From Candidatus Lucifugimonas marina (lineage in GTDB: Bacteria; Chloroflexota; Dehalococcoidia; Lucifugimonadales; Lucifugimonadaceae), in NCBI GenBank assembly GCA_029593915.1, contig CP046147.1, forward strand, positions 2,589,001 to 2,653,000: a stretch of DNA of 64,000 bases, in the 5' to 3' direction. This document shows, in pieces, positions 10,342 to 20,077 of the stretch. The notes beneath the pieces are model-generated. The model was not told the DNA's origin, ran no database searches, and worked only from the letters and a program-made list of their open reading frames with translations. The first letter of the stretch is position 1. Every line of letters begins with the position of its first letter. The position numbers and the translations under genes were made by a program.

Positions 10342-11226
10342 ATGAATATTGCAGAACTCGAAGCTCTAAAGGCTGTCGCAGAGACAGGGAGTTTTACACG
10401 AGCAGCAGACCGACTTGGCATGAGCCAACCTGGCCTGAGTCGGCAAATACAGCGTCTTGAACGGGAGTTGGGCACTCGCCTACTCGAACGTCGTGGCACA
10501 GGTGCCATACTCACTGATGCAGGTCGCGAATCGATGCAGTTTGCAATCCGCACAATTTCGGATTTCGATGCCCTTGTTTCACGATTTGGCCCCGACCCAT
10601 CAGCACTCTCTGGAGTAATCAGAATCGTCGCAAGTTCGACGCCTGCCGAGTATCTCGTTCCAGCTCTGATTTCAGAATTCACACAACAGCACACCGGAAT
10701 ATCTGTCGAAGTTCTTGTTGCAGATTCTGCACAAGTAGCTCGCACACTCGGCGACCGACAGGCCGATCTCGGTCTATCGGGAATGCCTTCAACATCGGTC
10801 GGTTACTCGACAATCCCGATGGCAAAAGACGAAGTTGTCTTAGCTGTTTCCTCCAGCCACAGATTTGCCGATCAACGGTCGATCACAATCGACCAGCTCC
10901 GAGATGAGAACATCATCGAGCGTGAAGGCGGATCAGGCACTTGGCAAACAGTTGTACAGGCTCTTTCCGCCTCTGGAATTGAACTTCCTGAACACAAAGT
11001 TTCGATGACCCTGGGAAGTACTCAAGCTGTTGTTGCTGCAGTTCAACAGAATCTCGGTGTTGGATTTGTTACACAACACGCCGTTTCGAGCCACAGCAAA
11101 GTGGTTGCTGTTCGAATAGATGGGCTATCGCTCGAACGTGACTTGAGCTTGGTATACGAAACAGGCCGTGTACGCGGACGTCACACTCAGGCATTCATCG
11201 ACTTCGTCAACGCTAAGTCTTCCTAG
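10342..11226 (+). CDS. LysR-family transcriptional regulator
   Basis: The 294-residue length is typical of LysR proteins. Residues 1-60 form the winged helix-turn-helix (GSFTRAADRLGMSQPGLSRQIQRLE). The rest is a periplasmic-binding-protein-like effector domain, recognisable from the ADLGLSGMP and VGFVTQHAV segments. A GGAGG-like sequence (CCGGAGGTC) lies 12 bases before the ATG. LysR proteins often control a divergent neighbour, but the gene to the left runs in the same direction and ends in a terminator. The target is therefore unknown, and autoregulation through the upstream inverted repeat is possible. The TFDR/CysB-like effector cannot be guessed. Confidence 0.9.
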   Translation: MNIAELEALKAVAETGSFTRAADRLGMSQPGLSRQIQRLERELGTRLLERRGTGAILTDAGRESMQFAIRTISDFDALVSRFGPDPSALSGVIRIVASSTPAEYLVPALISEFTQQHTGISVEVLVADSAQVARTLGDRQADLGLSGMPSTSVGYSTIPMAKDEVVLAVSSSHRFADQRSITIDQLRDENIIEREGGSGTWQTVVQALSASGIELPEHKVSMTLGSTQAVVAAVQQNLGVGFVTQHAVSSHSKVVAVRIDGLSLERDLSLVYETGRVRGRHTQAFIDFVNAKSS

Positions 11227-11305
11227 CTCTTTTCGCTACAGTTCCACACACTTTTATGGGAGAACGATAACGTTGTTCCATCAGGTGACACATGGCTGTT
11301 GCAGC

Positions 11306-11325
11306 ATTAGAACAGATGTGCTAAT
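11306..11325. promoter_or_regulatory. LexA-type SOS operator of recA
   Basis: ATTAGAACAGATGTGCTAAT is a near-perfect 20-base palindrome, 67 bases before the recA start used here. Its core is GAAC-N4-GTGC, one base from the GAAC-N4-GTTC LexA box known from Gram-positive bacteria. Its reverse complement differs from the site at 62195-62214 by one base, and it resembles the sites at 50771-50809. Position in front of recA is the main reason to call it a LexA site. Confidence 0.75.
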
Positions 11326-11391
11326 CTGCCTTTCATTGCGGACGATTTGAGCCGCATAACCGGGCCTAGTAGCGCAGAAAGAAGAGCGACG

Positions 11392-12474
11392 TTGGCTGTT
11401 AAGAAAGCATCGAAAACGGTCTCAGTTAACGGAAGTGCGGCCGACCGAGAAAAGACTCTCGAGTTGGCTCTGGCACAGATTGAAAAGTCGTTCGGCCGTG
11501 GCGCAGTAATGCGCATGGGTGAAGCTGGCAACAATCAAGGTGTCAAAGCTGTTCCAACAGGTTCTATTGCTCTAGACCTGGCTCTAGGTGTAGGTGGACT
11601 ACCTCGTGGTCGCATCATCGAGATCTTTGGTGCTGAGTCGGCTGGTAAGACAACACTCGCCATGGCGGCTGTTGCTGAAGCACAGGCAGCCGGTGGTCAG
11701 GCAGCGTTCATTGACGTTGAGCACGCTATGGATCCTGCCTACGCACGTTTGATCGGTGTCGATGTCGACAAGCTTCTCATTTCGCAGCCAGACTCTGCTG
11801 AGCAAGCTCTCGAAATTACCGAGTACCTCATCCGCAGTGGTGCACTCGACATCATTGTTATCGACAGTGTTGCAGCGCTGGTTCCTTCCGCTGAATTGGA
11901 AGGAGATATGGGTGACATGCAGATCGGCCTGCAGGCACGAATCATGTCTCAGGCACTTCGCAAGCTCACAGGAATCATTCACAAGACCGATACCGTTTGT
12001 ATCTTCATCAACCAGCTTCGAGAAAAAGTTGGTGTGGTATTCGGCAGTCCTGAAGTAACTCCTGGTGGACGAGCACTGAAGTTCTACAGCTCAGTTCGTA
12101 TCGACTTACGCCGGGTTGAAGCTGTGAAGGTCGGACAAGACATCATCGGTAACCGTGTTCGCGCCAGAGTTGTGAAGAACAAGGTTGCTCCTCCATTCCG
12201 AAAAGCCGAAATGGAGATTCTCTTCGATTCGGGTATTAGCAAAGAGGGCAGCTTGCTAGATCTCGGTGTAGATATAGGAATCGTGAAAAAGAGCGGTTCG
12301 TTCTACTCATATGGTGATACTCGCCTTGGTCAGGGTCGTGAGGCTTCTCGCAAGTTCTTGAAGGCAAACACTGACATTCGAGATGAGATCGAAGCAGCTA
12401 TTCGCCGGGGTGAAGATGACACTGCTCCACCTGATGAACAGGGCGAGACCGCCGATGCGCCAGCCCTGAACTAA
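11392..12474 (+). CDS. recA: recombinase RecA
   Basis: This RecA of about 360 residues forms filaments on single-stranded DNA, drives strand exchange and triggers LexA self-cleavage. Walker A is GAESAGKT near residues 80-87. The [38 protein letters not shown] and later segments are the conserved L1/L2 and core regions. The frame is open from a TTG at 11347, but the TTG at 11392 has an AAGAAGAG Shine-Dalgarno five bases upstream and gives a normal RecA N-terminus, so it is preferred. A LexA-type palindrome lies in the promoter region. The C-terminus is acidic, as usual. recX is not adjacent. Confidence 0.96.
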   Translation: MAVKKASKTVSVNGSAADREKTLELALAQIEKSFGRGAVMRMGEAGNNQGVKAVPTGSIALDLALGVGGLPRGRIIEIFGAESAGKTTLAMAAVAEAQAAGGQAAFIDVEHAMDPAYARLIGVDVDKLLISQPDSAEQALEITEYLIRSGALDIIVIDSVAALVPSAELEGDMGDMQIGLQARIMSQALRKLTGIIHKTDTVCIFINQLREKVGVVFGSPEVTPGGRALKFYSSVRIDLRRVEAVKVGQDIIGNRVRARVVKNKVAPPFRKAEMEILFDSGISKEGSLLDLGVDIGIVKKSGSFYSYGDTRLGQGREASRKFLKANTDIRDEIEAAIRRGEDDTAPPDEQGETADAPALN

Positions 12475-12517
12475 GGGCACTTAAGCACTCTCTCAGTAGA
12501 AGATTGATCAATTCGGT

Positions 12518-12545
12518 CGCAATTGGAATTCATTCGCCAATTGCG
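12518..12545. other. hairpin after recA
   Basis: CGCAATTGG at 12518-12526 pairs with CCAATTGCG at 12537-12545 across a 10-base loop. There is no T-run after it, so it may be a weak 3' stem for recA mRNA rather than a true intrinsic terminator. Confidence 0.4.
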
Positions 12546-12621
12546 TACCGATGGTCATTCAACGCTACACTTGTTAGACGAACGGTTGCAGCATTGTTAT
12601 CTGCTCCGTTCCTGAGTACAA

Positions 12622-13905
12622 GTGACCACCTCAATCGTAATCATCGTTATCGGGCTGCTTGGTAGCGCTTTCATCAGCGCAACCGAGGCGGCTGTTTTAG
12701 GCGCGAGCCGGCACAGAATCGAACACCGCGGCGAAGAGGGCGACAAACGCGCACAGCTAGTCGTAAAAATTTTCCAGCAGTACGAAAAGTTCTTTGGAAC
12801 TATTCTTCTGATCGGAAACCTATTCAACATCATGGTCGCAACGGTTGGCACCACACTCGCCATATCCACCATCGGAGGCGGTGATGCAACTCTATTGTCG
12901 ACTGTCACAGCGACTGCTCTTGCCACGGTTGTCGTTGTAGTTGTCGGTGAACTCACGCCGAAAACTCTCGCCGTAGTAGCGCCTGAAAAATGGTCGCTGA
13001 TCACTGCTCGAATAGTTCTAATACTGATGACCATTTCATGGCCAATCGTGTTTGCATTCACTCTCGTCCCACGCGGGATCATGCGATTGCTGGGCGGTAA
13101 GGAATCTTTTACGAGCCCGATTGTCACGGCGGGTGAACTACGCACTCTTATCGATCTCGGTGAAGCTGAAGGAACGGTCGAAGAGAACACTGGTGAAATG
13201 CTCGAAAACATCTTCCGATTTGGAGAGATGGAAGTTCGAGACGTAATGACGCCTCGGCCAGAAATCGTATGGCTACGAGCCGATACGACTTATGCGAACT
13301 TCATGCGTACCTACCAAGTTTCACCACACACACGGTTCCCGGTTTACGACACGAACCACGACGATGTTGTAGGTATCTTCTCCGTCAAAGACGTTCTAGC
13401 CATCCTTTCCGAAGGCAAGCTCGATCCACAACTGAGCATCATCAATCTCCTACGGCAGGCTAATTTCGTTCCAGAAACCAAACGACTCGATGACCTTTTT
13501 GACGAGATGCAGGAATCGGGACACAAAATTTCTATGGTGGTGGACGAATTCGGTGGAATCGCAGGACTCATCACACTATCTCGATTAGTTGAGCAGATCG
13601 TTGGCCGAACCGGTGAAGAAGGCAACAAGCCCGACCGCAGATTCGTGACGGTCAACGAAAACACGTTTGTTCTCGATGGCGGATTAGAGATCGGTGAAGC
13701 GAACGACGAACTTGGTCTCGATATTCCGGAAGGCGATTACGAAACGATCGCAGGATTCTTCCTCGAACAGGCCCAGCAGCTCCCGAATCCGGGCACACGA
13801 GTGCGATTCGGAAATCTTCGGATGCAGGTTGGCGAAATGGAAGGATCCAAAATCACCACTATCCGTGTAAGGCGGGTAACCGAGGTCGCCGAGGTCGTTC
13901 AGTAG
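12622..13905 (+). CDS. CNNM/CorC (HlyC) family membrane protein
   Basis: This 427-residue protein has three parts. Residues 1-185 are a DUF21 membrane domain with about four hydrophobic segments. Residues 200-325 hold a CBS-domain pair (MTPRPEIVWLRADT, FPVYDTNHDDVVGIFSVKD). The C-terminal CorC/HlyC transporter-associated domain runs from about 340 and includes GDYETIAGFFLEQ. Family members take part in Mg2+ and Co2+ homeostasis, and the hemolysin name is historical. The start is a GTG without a strong Shine-Dalgarno. tilS begins 10 bases after the stop, so the two are probably one operon. Ion specificity is not shown. Confidence 0.88.
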   Translation: MTTSIVIIVIGLLGSAFISATEAAVLGASRHRIEHRGEEGDKRAQLVVKIFQQYEKFFGTILLIGNLFNIMVATVGTTLAISTIGGGDATLLSTVTATALATVVVVVVGELTPKTLAVVAPEKWSLITARIVLILMTISWPIVFAFTLVPRGIMRLLGGKESFTSPIVTAGELRTLIDLGEAEGTVEENTGEMLENIFRFGEMEVRDVMTPRPEIVWLRADTTYANFMRTYQVSPHTRFPVYDTNHDDVVGIFSVKDVLAILSEGKLDPQLSIINLLRQANFVPETKRLDDLFDEMQESGHKISMVVDEFGGIAGLITLSRLVEQIVGRTGEEGNKPDRRFVTVNENTFVLDGGLEIGEANDELGLDIPEGDYETIAGFFLEQAQQLPNPGTRVRFGNLRMQVGEMEGSKITTIRVRRVTEVAEVVQ

Positions 13906-13915
13906 GCGGGTTCTC

Positions 13916-15346
13916 ATGTCGACTGACTCGAAATTTATCCAACTTCTCGGTGCAGGACTTGATCAGACTGGCGTGCCAGACGGCGTGACCCTAGTTGTCG
14001 CTTTCTCAGGCGGCCCAGACTCATCAGCGCTCCTGGCCGGGTTGTCTGAACTTCGAGAACGACGGAATCTTTCGCTTATCGCCGCACATGTGAATCACGG
14101 GATTCGGCCTGAGTCATCGGCCGCCGACCAAGATGCAGCCGCAGCGGTCGCCAAATCCCTCGGCGTAGATTTCATTGCTGCAAAAATTGATGTGCCAGTC
14201 TTGTCCGCCGACAACGGTGTTTCTATCGAGTCGGCTGCGCGAACGTTCCGCTACAAAGAATTAGAAGCGATTGCGACTGATAACAACGCATACGGAGTCG
14301 TCACAGGTCACACAGAGGACGACCAAGCTGAAACCGTTTTGCAGCACGCAGCTCGAGGCTCAGGGTTAAAAGGCATTTCGGGAATGCGGTTCACTTCTCG
14401 GCTAAACATCGCTGCCGAGAATGTCAAACTAAGAATTCTGCGTCCTATGCTCGATATCTCCAGAGTCCTTTGCGTTGAATACTGTGAGTGTCGTGGGCTT
14501 TCACCTGTTTTTGACGAATCGAACAGTAGTCGTGAGTACACCCGTAACAAAATCAGGCTTGATGTTCTTCCGCAGTTGAACGAAGCGATTCCTGAGGCAT
14601 CTCGCGCTTTGGCTCGATTGGCGATGAACGCAAGCGACGATCTAGAAATCATCGATTGGGTAGTGGAACTGCACCTGTCGGATGCGAAGACTGGAAACGG
14701 TTTGTATGTGCGTGATTCCGTATCCGCACTTCCGCCCAGTCTCACCAGGCGGCTGATTATGAAGGCCTACGACGATAATGTCGGGCACTCACTAGATCTT
14801 GAACGTACCCACGTCATCAAGATGCAAGAGCTTCTCAACGGGCAAAGCGGAACCTCGATCGAACTGCCAAACAAGGCGGTTTTCTTCGTCGACAAAGATG
14901 AATTCGGGTTTCGAATGCAAGGCGATGACGACTGCCCATATCCATCGATTGTCACGGCTAAGAAACTAGAAACCCCAGGGATTACCGATCTGAGCGACGG
15001 CGTTGCGGTGCACACCGAGGTAATCGACAGGCCAGAGCATCTCGATGCCGGTGGACCAAACGTCACCTTCGCATCACCTGAACTAATTAGCCGTTCACTC
15101 AACCTCCGCAGCCGAAAGAATGGCGACCGATTCCAACCGTTGGGCATGGTTCCCAAAGTGAAGCTGCAGGACTTCTTCGTGGGAGCTGGGGTACCTGAAC
15201 GATGGCGTGATCGAGTTCCGCTAGTTGATTCGGATCAAGGAATCGTGTGGGTTGCCGGATACAGACTTGCCGAATGGGCGAAAGTGCTACCAGAACACGA
15301 TCGAGTGACGCGATTCGAGATCGTCGGAACAAAAATCGCTAAGTAA
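13916..15346 (+). CDS. tilS: tRNA(Ile)-lysidine synthetase
   Basis: This 476-residue TilS converts C34 of tRNA-Ile(CAU) to lysidine so that it reads AUA codons. The PP-loop ATPase motif SGGPDS is at residues 31-36. The HVNHGIRPESSAADQDAAA and GHTEDDQAETVL segments match the catalytic N-terminal domain. The middle region is TilS-specific. The C-terminal domain carries LNLRSRKNGDRFQPLGM, followed by KLQDFFVGAGVPERWRDRVPLV, the usual C-terminal signature. It ends 22 bases from the convergent nicotinate phosphoribosyltransferase gene. The gene is essential in most bacteria and appears intact. Confidence 0.95.
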   Translation: MSTDSKFIQLLGAGLDQTGVPDGVTLVVAFSGGPDSSALLAGLSELRERRNLSLIAAHVNHGIRPESSAADQDAAAAVAKSLGVDFIAAKIDVPVLSADNGVSIESAARTFRYKELEAIATDNNAYGVVTGHTEDDQAETVLQHAARGSGLKGISGMRFTSRLNIAAENVKLRILRPMLDISRVLCVEYCECRGLSPVFDESNSSREYTRNKIRLDVLPQLNEAIPEASRALARLAMNASDDLEIIDWVVELHLSDAKTGNGLYVRDSVSALPPSLTRRLIMKAYDDNVGHSLDLERTHVIKMQELLNGQSGTSIELPNKAVFFVDKDEFGFRMQGDDDCPYPSIVTAKKLETPGITDLSDGVAVHTEVIDRPEHLDAGGPNVTFASPELISRSLNLRSRKNGDRFQPLGMVPKVKLQDFFVGAGVPERWRDRVPLVDSDQGIVWVAGYRLAEWAKVLPEHDRVTRFEIVGTKIAK

Positions 15347-15367
15347 GCCCATGATCGGGCAAGCGGA

Positions 15368-16369
15368 CTAAAGAACCTGAGAAAGTCGAGGGTTCACTGC
15401 GAGGCCAGGAATTCGTCCACGCTTAGCGACAGCACGATTCTCAATTTCCTTGATGTCGGCTGTGAACGAGATCGGGCTTGCTGCCGCAATGTAGTAGCCG
15501 ACGGCGAACACGCTTACTGGCGCCGAAGCATCGACGAACTCCCGGATACGCTCGGGAGTAATTCCACCACTAACGAAGATATCGACGTGACTGTAGCCGC
15601 CCTGATCGAGTCGAGCTCGTATTTCATGAACGAGGTCTGGCGTTACACCACCGCGCTCTTTGGGCGTATCAAGCCGGATACCACGAAGCCGCTCTCGCAA
15701 AGCCTTCGCAACATCGAGTGCTTCTTCAGCTTCGTCTTTGAACGTGTCGACCAGCGCCACACGAGGAACCTCCGGAGGCATGTGCTTGTCGAACGCCATG
15801 ATCGACCGCACGGTGTCGCCCATGAGCAGCACTAGCGAGTGAGGCATAGTTCCTGAAGGCGTGAGACCGTGCAACTGCTGACCAACTACCGACGAGCTTG
15901 ATGCGCACTTACCGACAACTGCCGAGTAATCCATCACACCAACCACTTCAGGGTGAACGTGTCGCGCCCCGTAAGCGATAACAGGAATACCATCGCCAGC
16001 TTCCACGCACTCAGCTGCCGCAGTTGCCCAACCAGTACACGAAGCGAGTGTTCCGAGAATGGCTGTTTCAAATAATCCGAAAGATGCGTATGGCGCCCTG
16101 ATACGAAGCGCTACTTCACCGCCAGCTACCGATACACCTTCGTCGAGCGCCCAAACTTCACGACCGGTTTCAGGAAGTACTCGGTCGAGCAGGGTTTTCA
16201 CTTCCGTGATCCCGCAGAAAACTCCGTCCCGTTCCGCGGTGAACTCAACTACAACTTCAGGGTTGACTCCTTCGTTACGAAGAATGGTCAACGCCCTGTG
16301 TAGTTCGTTGTCGGCTGTGTACCCAGTTAGTACTGAGCGGCCAATTTCAAAATCGCCGGGAGTAGTCAT
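15368..16369 (-). CDS. nicotinate phosphoribosyltransferase (short form)
   Basis: This is a 333-residue NAPRTase-type enzyme that makes nicotinate mononucleotide from nicotinate and PRPP. Its size fits the short archaeal/Chloroflexi-type members rather than the 400-plus-residue PncB. Visible family features are the FGLFETAILGTLAS segment, the YGARHVHPEV stretch, the LVDTFKDEAEEAL motif and the VSGGITPERIREF phosphate-binding loop. Such enzymes feed the Preiss-Handler route, which ends at NAD synthetase; a NadE is encoded at 6575-8371. The ATG at 16369 is preceded by a weak purine stretch. It is the last gene of a loosely spaced minus-strand series. Confidence 0.88.
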   Translation of the reverse strand: MTTPGDFEIGRSVLTGYTADNELHRALTILRNEGVNPEVVVEFTAERDGVFCGITEVKTLLDRVLPETGREVWALDEGVSVAGGEVALRIRAPYASFGLFETAILGTLASCTGWATAAAECVEAGDGIPVIAYGARHVHPEVVGVMDYSAVVGKCASSSSVVGQQLHGLTPSGTMPHSLVLLMGDTVRSIMAFDKHMPPEVPRVALVDTFKDEAEEALDVAKALRERLRGIRLDTPKERGGVTPDLVHEIRARLDQGGYSHVDIFVSGGITPERIREFVDASAPVSVFAVGYYIAAASPISFTADIKEIENRAVAKRGRIPGLAVNPRLSQVL

Positions 16370-16446
16370 AGTTTGATGATCAGAGTGCGCAGTTCGCTAA
16401 AAAAGATACGCGAGTACCCAACTCTAGCTACCGAATAAATCAACGG

Positions 16447-17181
16447 TCAAGGCGTAGATGGCGGAACTGGGCGACCTTTAAACCTCAACCTAAGGAGCCC
16501 TTTAACGTCTTCCCAAGCAGTCGAAATGATTTTCACTCGGGTGTCAGGATCGTCTTCCCAGTGCACTGGAATCTCTTTTATGCCGTACCCAGCCTTGTCG
16601 GCAAGCAACAGTAATTCAGTGTCGAGGAACCAAGCGTTATCTTTGATGAGAGGAAGAACATTCTCGGCAGTACGACGTGAGATAGCTTTGAATCCACACT
16701 GCGCATCCTTCCACCTAGTAAGAGGAAAGAACATGTGAATCATGATGTTGTAACCACGAGAAGTGATCTCTCGTTTGAGCGTTCGGTCGACTACTTCTGA
16801 CCCTTTGGTCAAACGCGAACCAATAGCAACTTCGTAGCCATCGTCGGCAATTGCTGACACCAGTGTGGGAAGGGCTTTTAGGTCGGTTGAAAGATCGACG
16901 TCCATGTACAGACGCACATCGCCATCGCCTTCACCCCAGGCTTTTTTGAGAGCTCGACCACGCCCGCGCTGAGTTAGTTTCGAAACTGAAAGGTTCGAAT
17001 GCTTTTCAGCAAGCTCAGTTGCGATTTCCGTAGTGCGATCTGTCGACCCGTTGTCGGCGATGATGATTCGCCAATCACGTTCTGGGTAGTCGGCCGTGAA
17101 CTCGTATAGCTTTTCAACACAGCCAGCCAGAGCCACTTCCTCGTTGAGGACCGGAATCACTATGTCGACTGTTGTTGCCAT
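16447..17181 (-). CDS. family 2 glycosyltransferase (dolichyl-phosphate glucose/mannose synthase-like)
   Basis: This 244-residue GT-A fold enzyme starts with DIVIPVLNEEVALAGCVEKL. It shows IIADNGSTDRT and the metal-binding LYMDVDLSTD motif near residue 95. QCGFKAISRRTAENVLP resembles dolichyl-phosphate beta-glucosyltransferases (Alg5-like), and no C-terminal membrane segment is present. Such enzymes load a sugar onto a polyprenyl phosphate for cell-surface glycan assembly. A UbiA-type polyprenyl transferase at 22498 may belong to the same kind of pathway, though it is not adjacent. The sugar donor and acceptor are not determined. Confidence 0.82.
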   Translation of the reverse strand: MATTVDIVIPVLNEEVALAGCVEKLYEFTADYPERDWRIIIADNGSTDRTTEIATELAEKHSNLSVSKLTQRGRGRALKKAWGEGDGDVRLYMDVDLSTDLKALPTLVSAIADDGYEVAIGSRLTKGSEVVDRTLKREITSRGYNIMIHMFFPLTRWKDAQCGFKAISRRTAENVLPLIKDNAWFLDTELLLLADKAGYGIKEIPVHWEDDPDTRVKIISTAWEDVKGLLRLRFKGRPVPPSTP

Positions 17182-17284
17182 TGATAGTTTTCGCCTAATT
17201 GCGTGACCTGATTGCGTGAAATGGGCGTTTCAGATGCTTCTACATTCGCACAGTGTAGAGCGAACGTGAACAAACTAGCACCGA

Positions 17285-18829
17285 TTAGTGATAGAAGTGC
17301 CGTGTGCCAGTGAACAACATGACCAGACCAAGCCGGTCGGCGGCTTCGATCACTTCCTGATCCTTTACCGATCCACCCGGCTGTACAACTGCGACTGCTC
17401 CAGCTTCCGCTGCACCTTCGATCCCATCAGGGAACGGGAAGAATGCGTCACTGGCCATCACACAGCCCTGCGCTTCGTCTCCGGCGGCTCGACCAGCGAG
17501 GTAAACGCTGATAGCTCGGTTTGGCTGGCCTGCGCCCATACCTTGCAGCATAGAGTTCTTAGCAAATACGATGGCGTTCGAGTGAACAAGCTGACATGCC
17601 TTCCAGGCGAATGCCATATCGCTCAACTGCTGCTCTGTCGGTTGCTTCTTAGTAACGACTTTCCAGCTTGAAGGATCTTCGACGATATCGTCCGGTTGCT
17701 GAACCAGAGCACCACCAGTCACGTTTCGAACGTTCAACAATGGAGTTGCTGAAGGCTGAACTTCGAGTACCCGTGTGCGTTTTCGCTTACTGAGAATCTC
17801 TAGAGCCTCGGGTTCGTATCCGGGCGCAACGATGTTGTCGTAGAGAACGCCCTTCATGGCGAGTGCCGTCTCAGCGGTAACTACGGTGTTGAATCCAACG
17901 ATTCCACCGAATGCAGAGATCGTGTCGCCAGCGTATGCCTTTCGGTACGCCTCGGCCTGATTGTAGTCGGTTGCGAGTCCGCAAGGGTTGGCGTGCTTCA
18001 CTACCGACACACAGTGCTGACCGAGTGACTCGAACGAGTTAGCAGCGACCCAAGCAGCGTCGGCGTCAAAGTAGTTGAGGTACGACATGTCGATACCGTG
18101 CAACTTCTTAGCGTTGACGATCCCGCCTGATTCACCCGGAGTTACATAAATTCCACCTGCCTGATGAGGATTCTCACCGTATCGAGGGATTGCGACCCGG
18201 TTCCAGCCAAACGTTAGTTCTTCTGGGAAGAGAGCAGTCTTGTCGTCGCCGGTAGCTTCAGGCTCTCGAAGGTACGCAGATATCAGCGTGTCGTAGCCGG
18301 CAACGTGCTGGAACGCTTTTGAAGCGAGCTTGCGGCGCTGATCCATCGAAACGCCGCCATTGGCGATCATATCGCCGACTACCGAGTAGTCCGATGGGTC
18401 GACAACGATTACTACGTCTGGAAAATTCTTGGCGGCTGCACGAGTCATTGCCGGACCACCAATGTCGATGTTTTCAAGAGCTTCGTCGAGAGTCACATCA
18501 GGCTTGGCGATGGTCTGCTGAAACGGGTAGAGATTGTTGACTACGACATCGATTCCCTCGATGCCCTGTTCTTTCATTTCAGCAACGTGAGCGGGATTAC
18601 TGCGTTTGCCGAGAAGTCCACCGTGAATTCGTGGGTGAAGTGTCTTTACTCGACCATCAAGGATTTCAGGAGCGCCAGTAACGTTTGCCACTTCGGTGAT
18701 ATCAAGCCCAGCGTTCTTTAGTTCGGCAGCGGTGCCGCCAGTGCTCAATAGCTCGAAGCCCTTGGCTGCCAGAACTTTGGCAAAGTCTACGAGTCCGGTT
18801 CGGTCATATGCAGAAAGTAGCGCTCTCAA
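17285..18829 (-). CDS. purH: bifunctional AICAR transformylase / IMP cyclohydrolase
   Basis: This 514-residue PurH catalyses the last two steps of IMP synthesis. Residues 1-190 are the MGS-like IMP cyclohydrolase domain (GFELLSTGGTA, LDGRVKTLHPRIHGGLL). The remainder is the AICAR formyltransferase domain (RYGENPHQAGGIY, KHANPCGLA, and SDAFFPFPDGIE near the end). The only sensible start is TTG at 18829, giving MRALLSAYDRTGLV. A GAGAAG Shine-Dalgarno lies five bases upstream. It follows purM by 65 bases in the same direction, forming purF-purM-purH. Confidence 0.96.
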   Translation of the reverse strand: MRALLSAYDRTGLVDFAKVLAAKGFELLSTGGTAAELKNAGLDITEVANVTGAPEILDGRVKTLHPRIHGGLLGKRSNPAHVAEMKEQGIEGIDVVVNNLYPFQQTIAKPDVTLDEALENIDIGGPAMTRAAAKNFPDVVIVVDPSDYSVVGDMIANGGVSMDQRRKLASKAFQHVAGYDTLISAYLREPEATGDDKTALFPEELTFGWNRVAIPRYGENPHQAGGIYVTPGESGGIVNAKKLHGIDMSYLNYFDADAAWVAANSFESLGQHCVSVVKHANPCGLATDYNQAEAYRKAYAGDTISAFGGIVGFNTVVTAETALAMKGVLYDNIVAPGYEPEALEILSKRKRTRVLEVQPSATPLLNVRNVTGGALVQQPDDIVEDPSSWKVVTKKQPTEQQLSDMAFAWKACQLVHSNAIVFAKNSMLQGMGAGQPNRAISVYLAGRAAGDEAQGCVMASDAFFPFPDGIEGAAEAGAVAVVQPGGSVKDQEVIEAADRLGLVMLFTGTRHFYH

Positions 18830-18894
18830 TATCTTCTCACTTGCCTTGGCGTTGGTTTCTCGATCGCCAGTAATTTCGTGGTTGGGACGGTGGG

Positions 18895-19932
18895 TTAGAG
18901 GCCAATGAGCTTTGTTCGCTCTTCGCCTTCGGCTCGTTTGACTACTTCACCGACTCGGAACGATCCGGGAACGCTTGCGAGTACATCGTCAGCCAGTCCA
19001 GGCTCGACAATGATCGTCATGCCTACCCCCATGTTGAAGACTCGGAACATTTCCTTGTCTTCAACTCGGCCTTGTTCCTGAATGAACTTGAACAGCGGTG
19101 GCGTGTCCCACGTAGAGATATCCACATCTGCACCGAGACCATCGGCCAGCGCCCTTGGGATGTTCTTGTAGAAGCTTCCGCCTGTTATATGACCGAGTCC
19201 GCGAATTTTGTCTAGAACAGGGCTGAGTGGCTCAAGGTATGAGAGATGCGGTCGAAGCAGCATCTCGCCCAGTGTGTGTGAAGTCTCGGGGACGTTCGTA
19301 GCAAGAACTGAAGGGTTCTGGTCTGTCTCGAAAATAGATCGCACCAGTGAGTAGCCATTGGTGTGCAGACCATCCGAAGCCAACGCTAGAATCACATCCC
19401 CTTCCTGAGTATTCTCAGGCTTGAGAAGCGCATCCTTGCGCACGGTTCCAACGATAAACCCCGCTAGGTCGTAATCATCGCCGTGGTAGATGTCAGGCAT
19501 CGTGGCAGTTTCGCCACCAAGCAGTGCACATCCAGCCGCAGCACACGCCTTCGAAAGTCCAGAAACAATCTTGGCGATCTTGTCTGGATCGAATCGACTG
19601 AGACCAATGTAGTCGAGGAAAAATAGCGGTCGTGCACCGGCTGGAAGAATGTCATTGATGCAATGATTCACGATGCTGGCACCGATAGTGTCGTGGGCAC
19701 CTAAAGCATCCGCAATCCGGAGTTTAGTTCCAACACCGTCTGTGCTGGCAACCAAAAGCATGTCTCCGTTCGGATCGGGATCGATTACTCCACCAAATCC
19801 GCCAGGACCCGCCACTACATCGCCACCGAGCGTCGATGCAGCGATGTCTTTGATCCTGCTCTTCACCACAGCTGCATCATCCAGGTTTACACCTGCGTCA
19901 GCGTAGGTCTTGCCTGCTGGGCGATCAGTCAT
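18895..19932 (-). CDS. purM: phosphoribosylformylglycinamidine cyclo-ligase
   Basis: This 345-residue PurM (AIR synthetase) closes the imidazole ring of AIR with ATP. The N-terminal KTYADAGVNLDDA segment, the STDGVGTKLRIA ATP-binding region, the GGETATMPDIYH motif and GHITGGSFYKNIPRAL are all family signatures. Length is normal. The ATG start has a GGGAGCCGGAAGC stretch before it, with GGAAG as the probable ribosome binding site. It lies between purF and purH on the minus strand. Confidence 0.96.
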   Translation of the reverse strand: MTDRPAGKTYADAGVNLDDAAVVKSRIKDIAASTLGGDVVAGPGGFGGVIDPDPNGDMLLVASTDGVGTKLRIADALGAHDTIGASIVNHCINDILPAGARPLFFLDYIGLSRFDPDKIAKIVSGLSKACAAAGCALLGGETATMPDIYHGDDYDLAGFIVGTVRKDALLKPENTQEGDVILALASDGLHTNGYSLVRSIFETDQNPSVLATNVPETSHTLGEMLLRPHLSYLEPLSPVLDKIRGLGHITGGSFYKNIPRALADGLGADVDISTWDTPPLFKFIQEQGRVEDKEMFRVFNMGVGMTIIVEPGLADDVLASVPGSFRVGEVVKRAEGEERTKLIGL

Positions 19933-20077
19933 GCTTCCGGCTCCCGTAAACGTAATTATTAGCCTGTATACAAACGGCTTGAACTGCCGACGTACAGACG
20001 CGTATTAATCAGTCGATAAGTATACGTTCAGAAGGGGTAATTTAGAGCATCAAAATGCACCAAGTGCACGGACCGAT

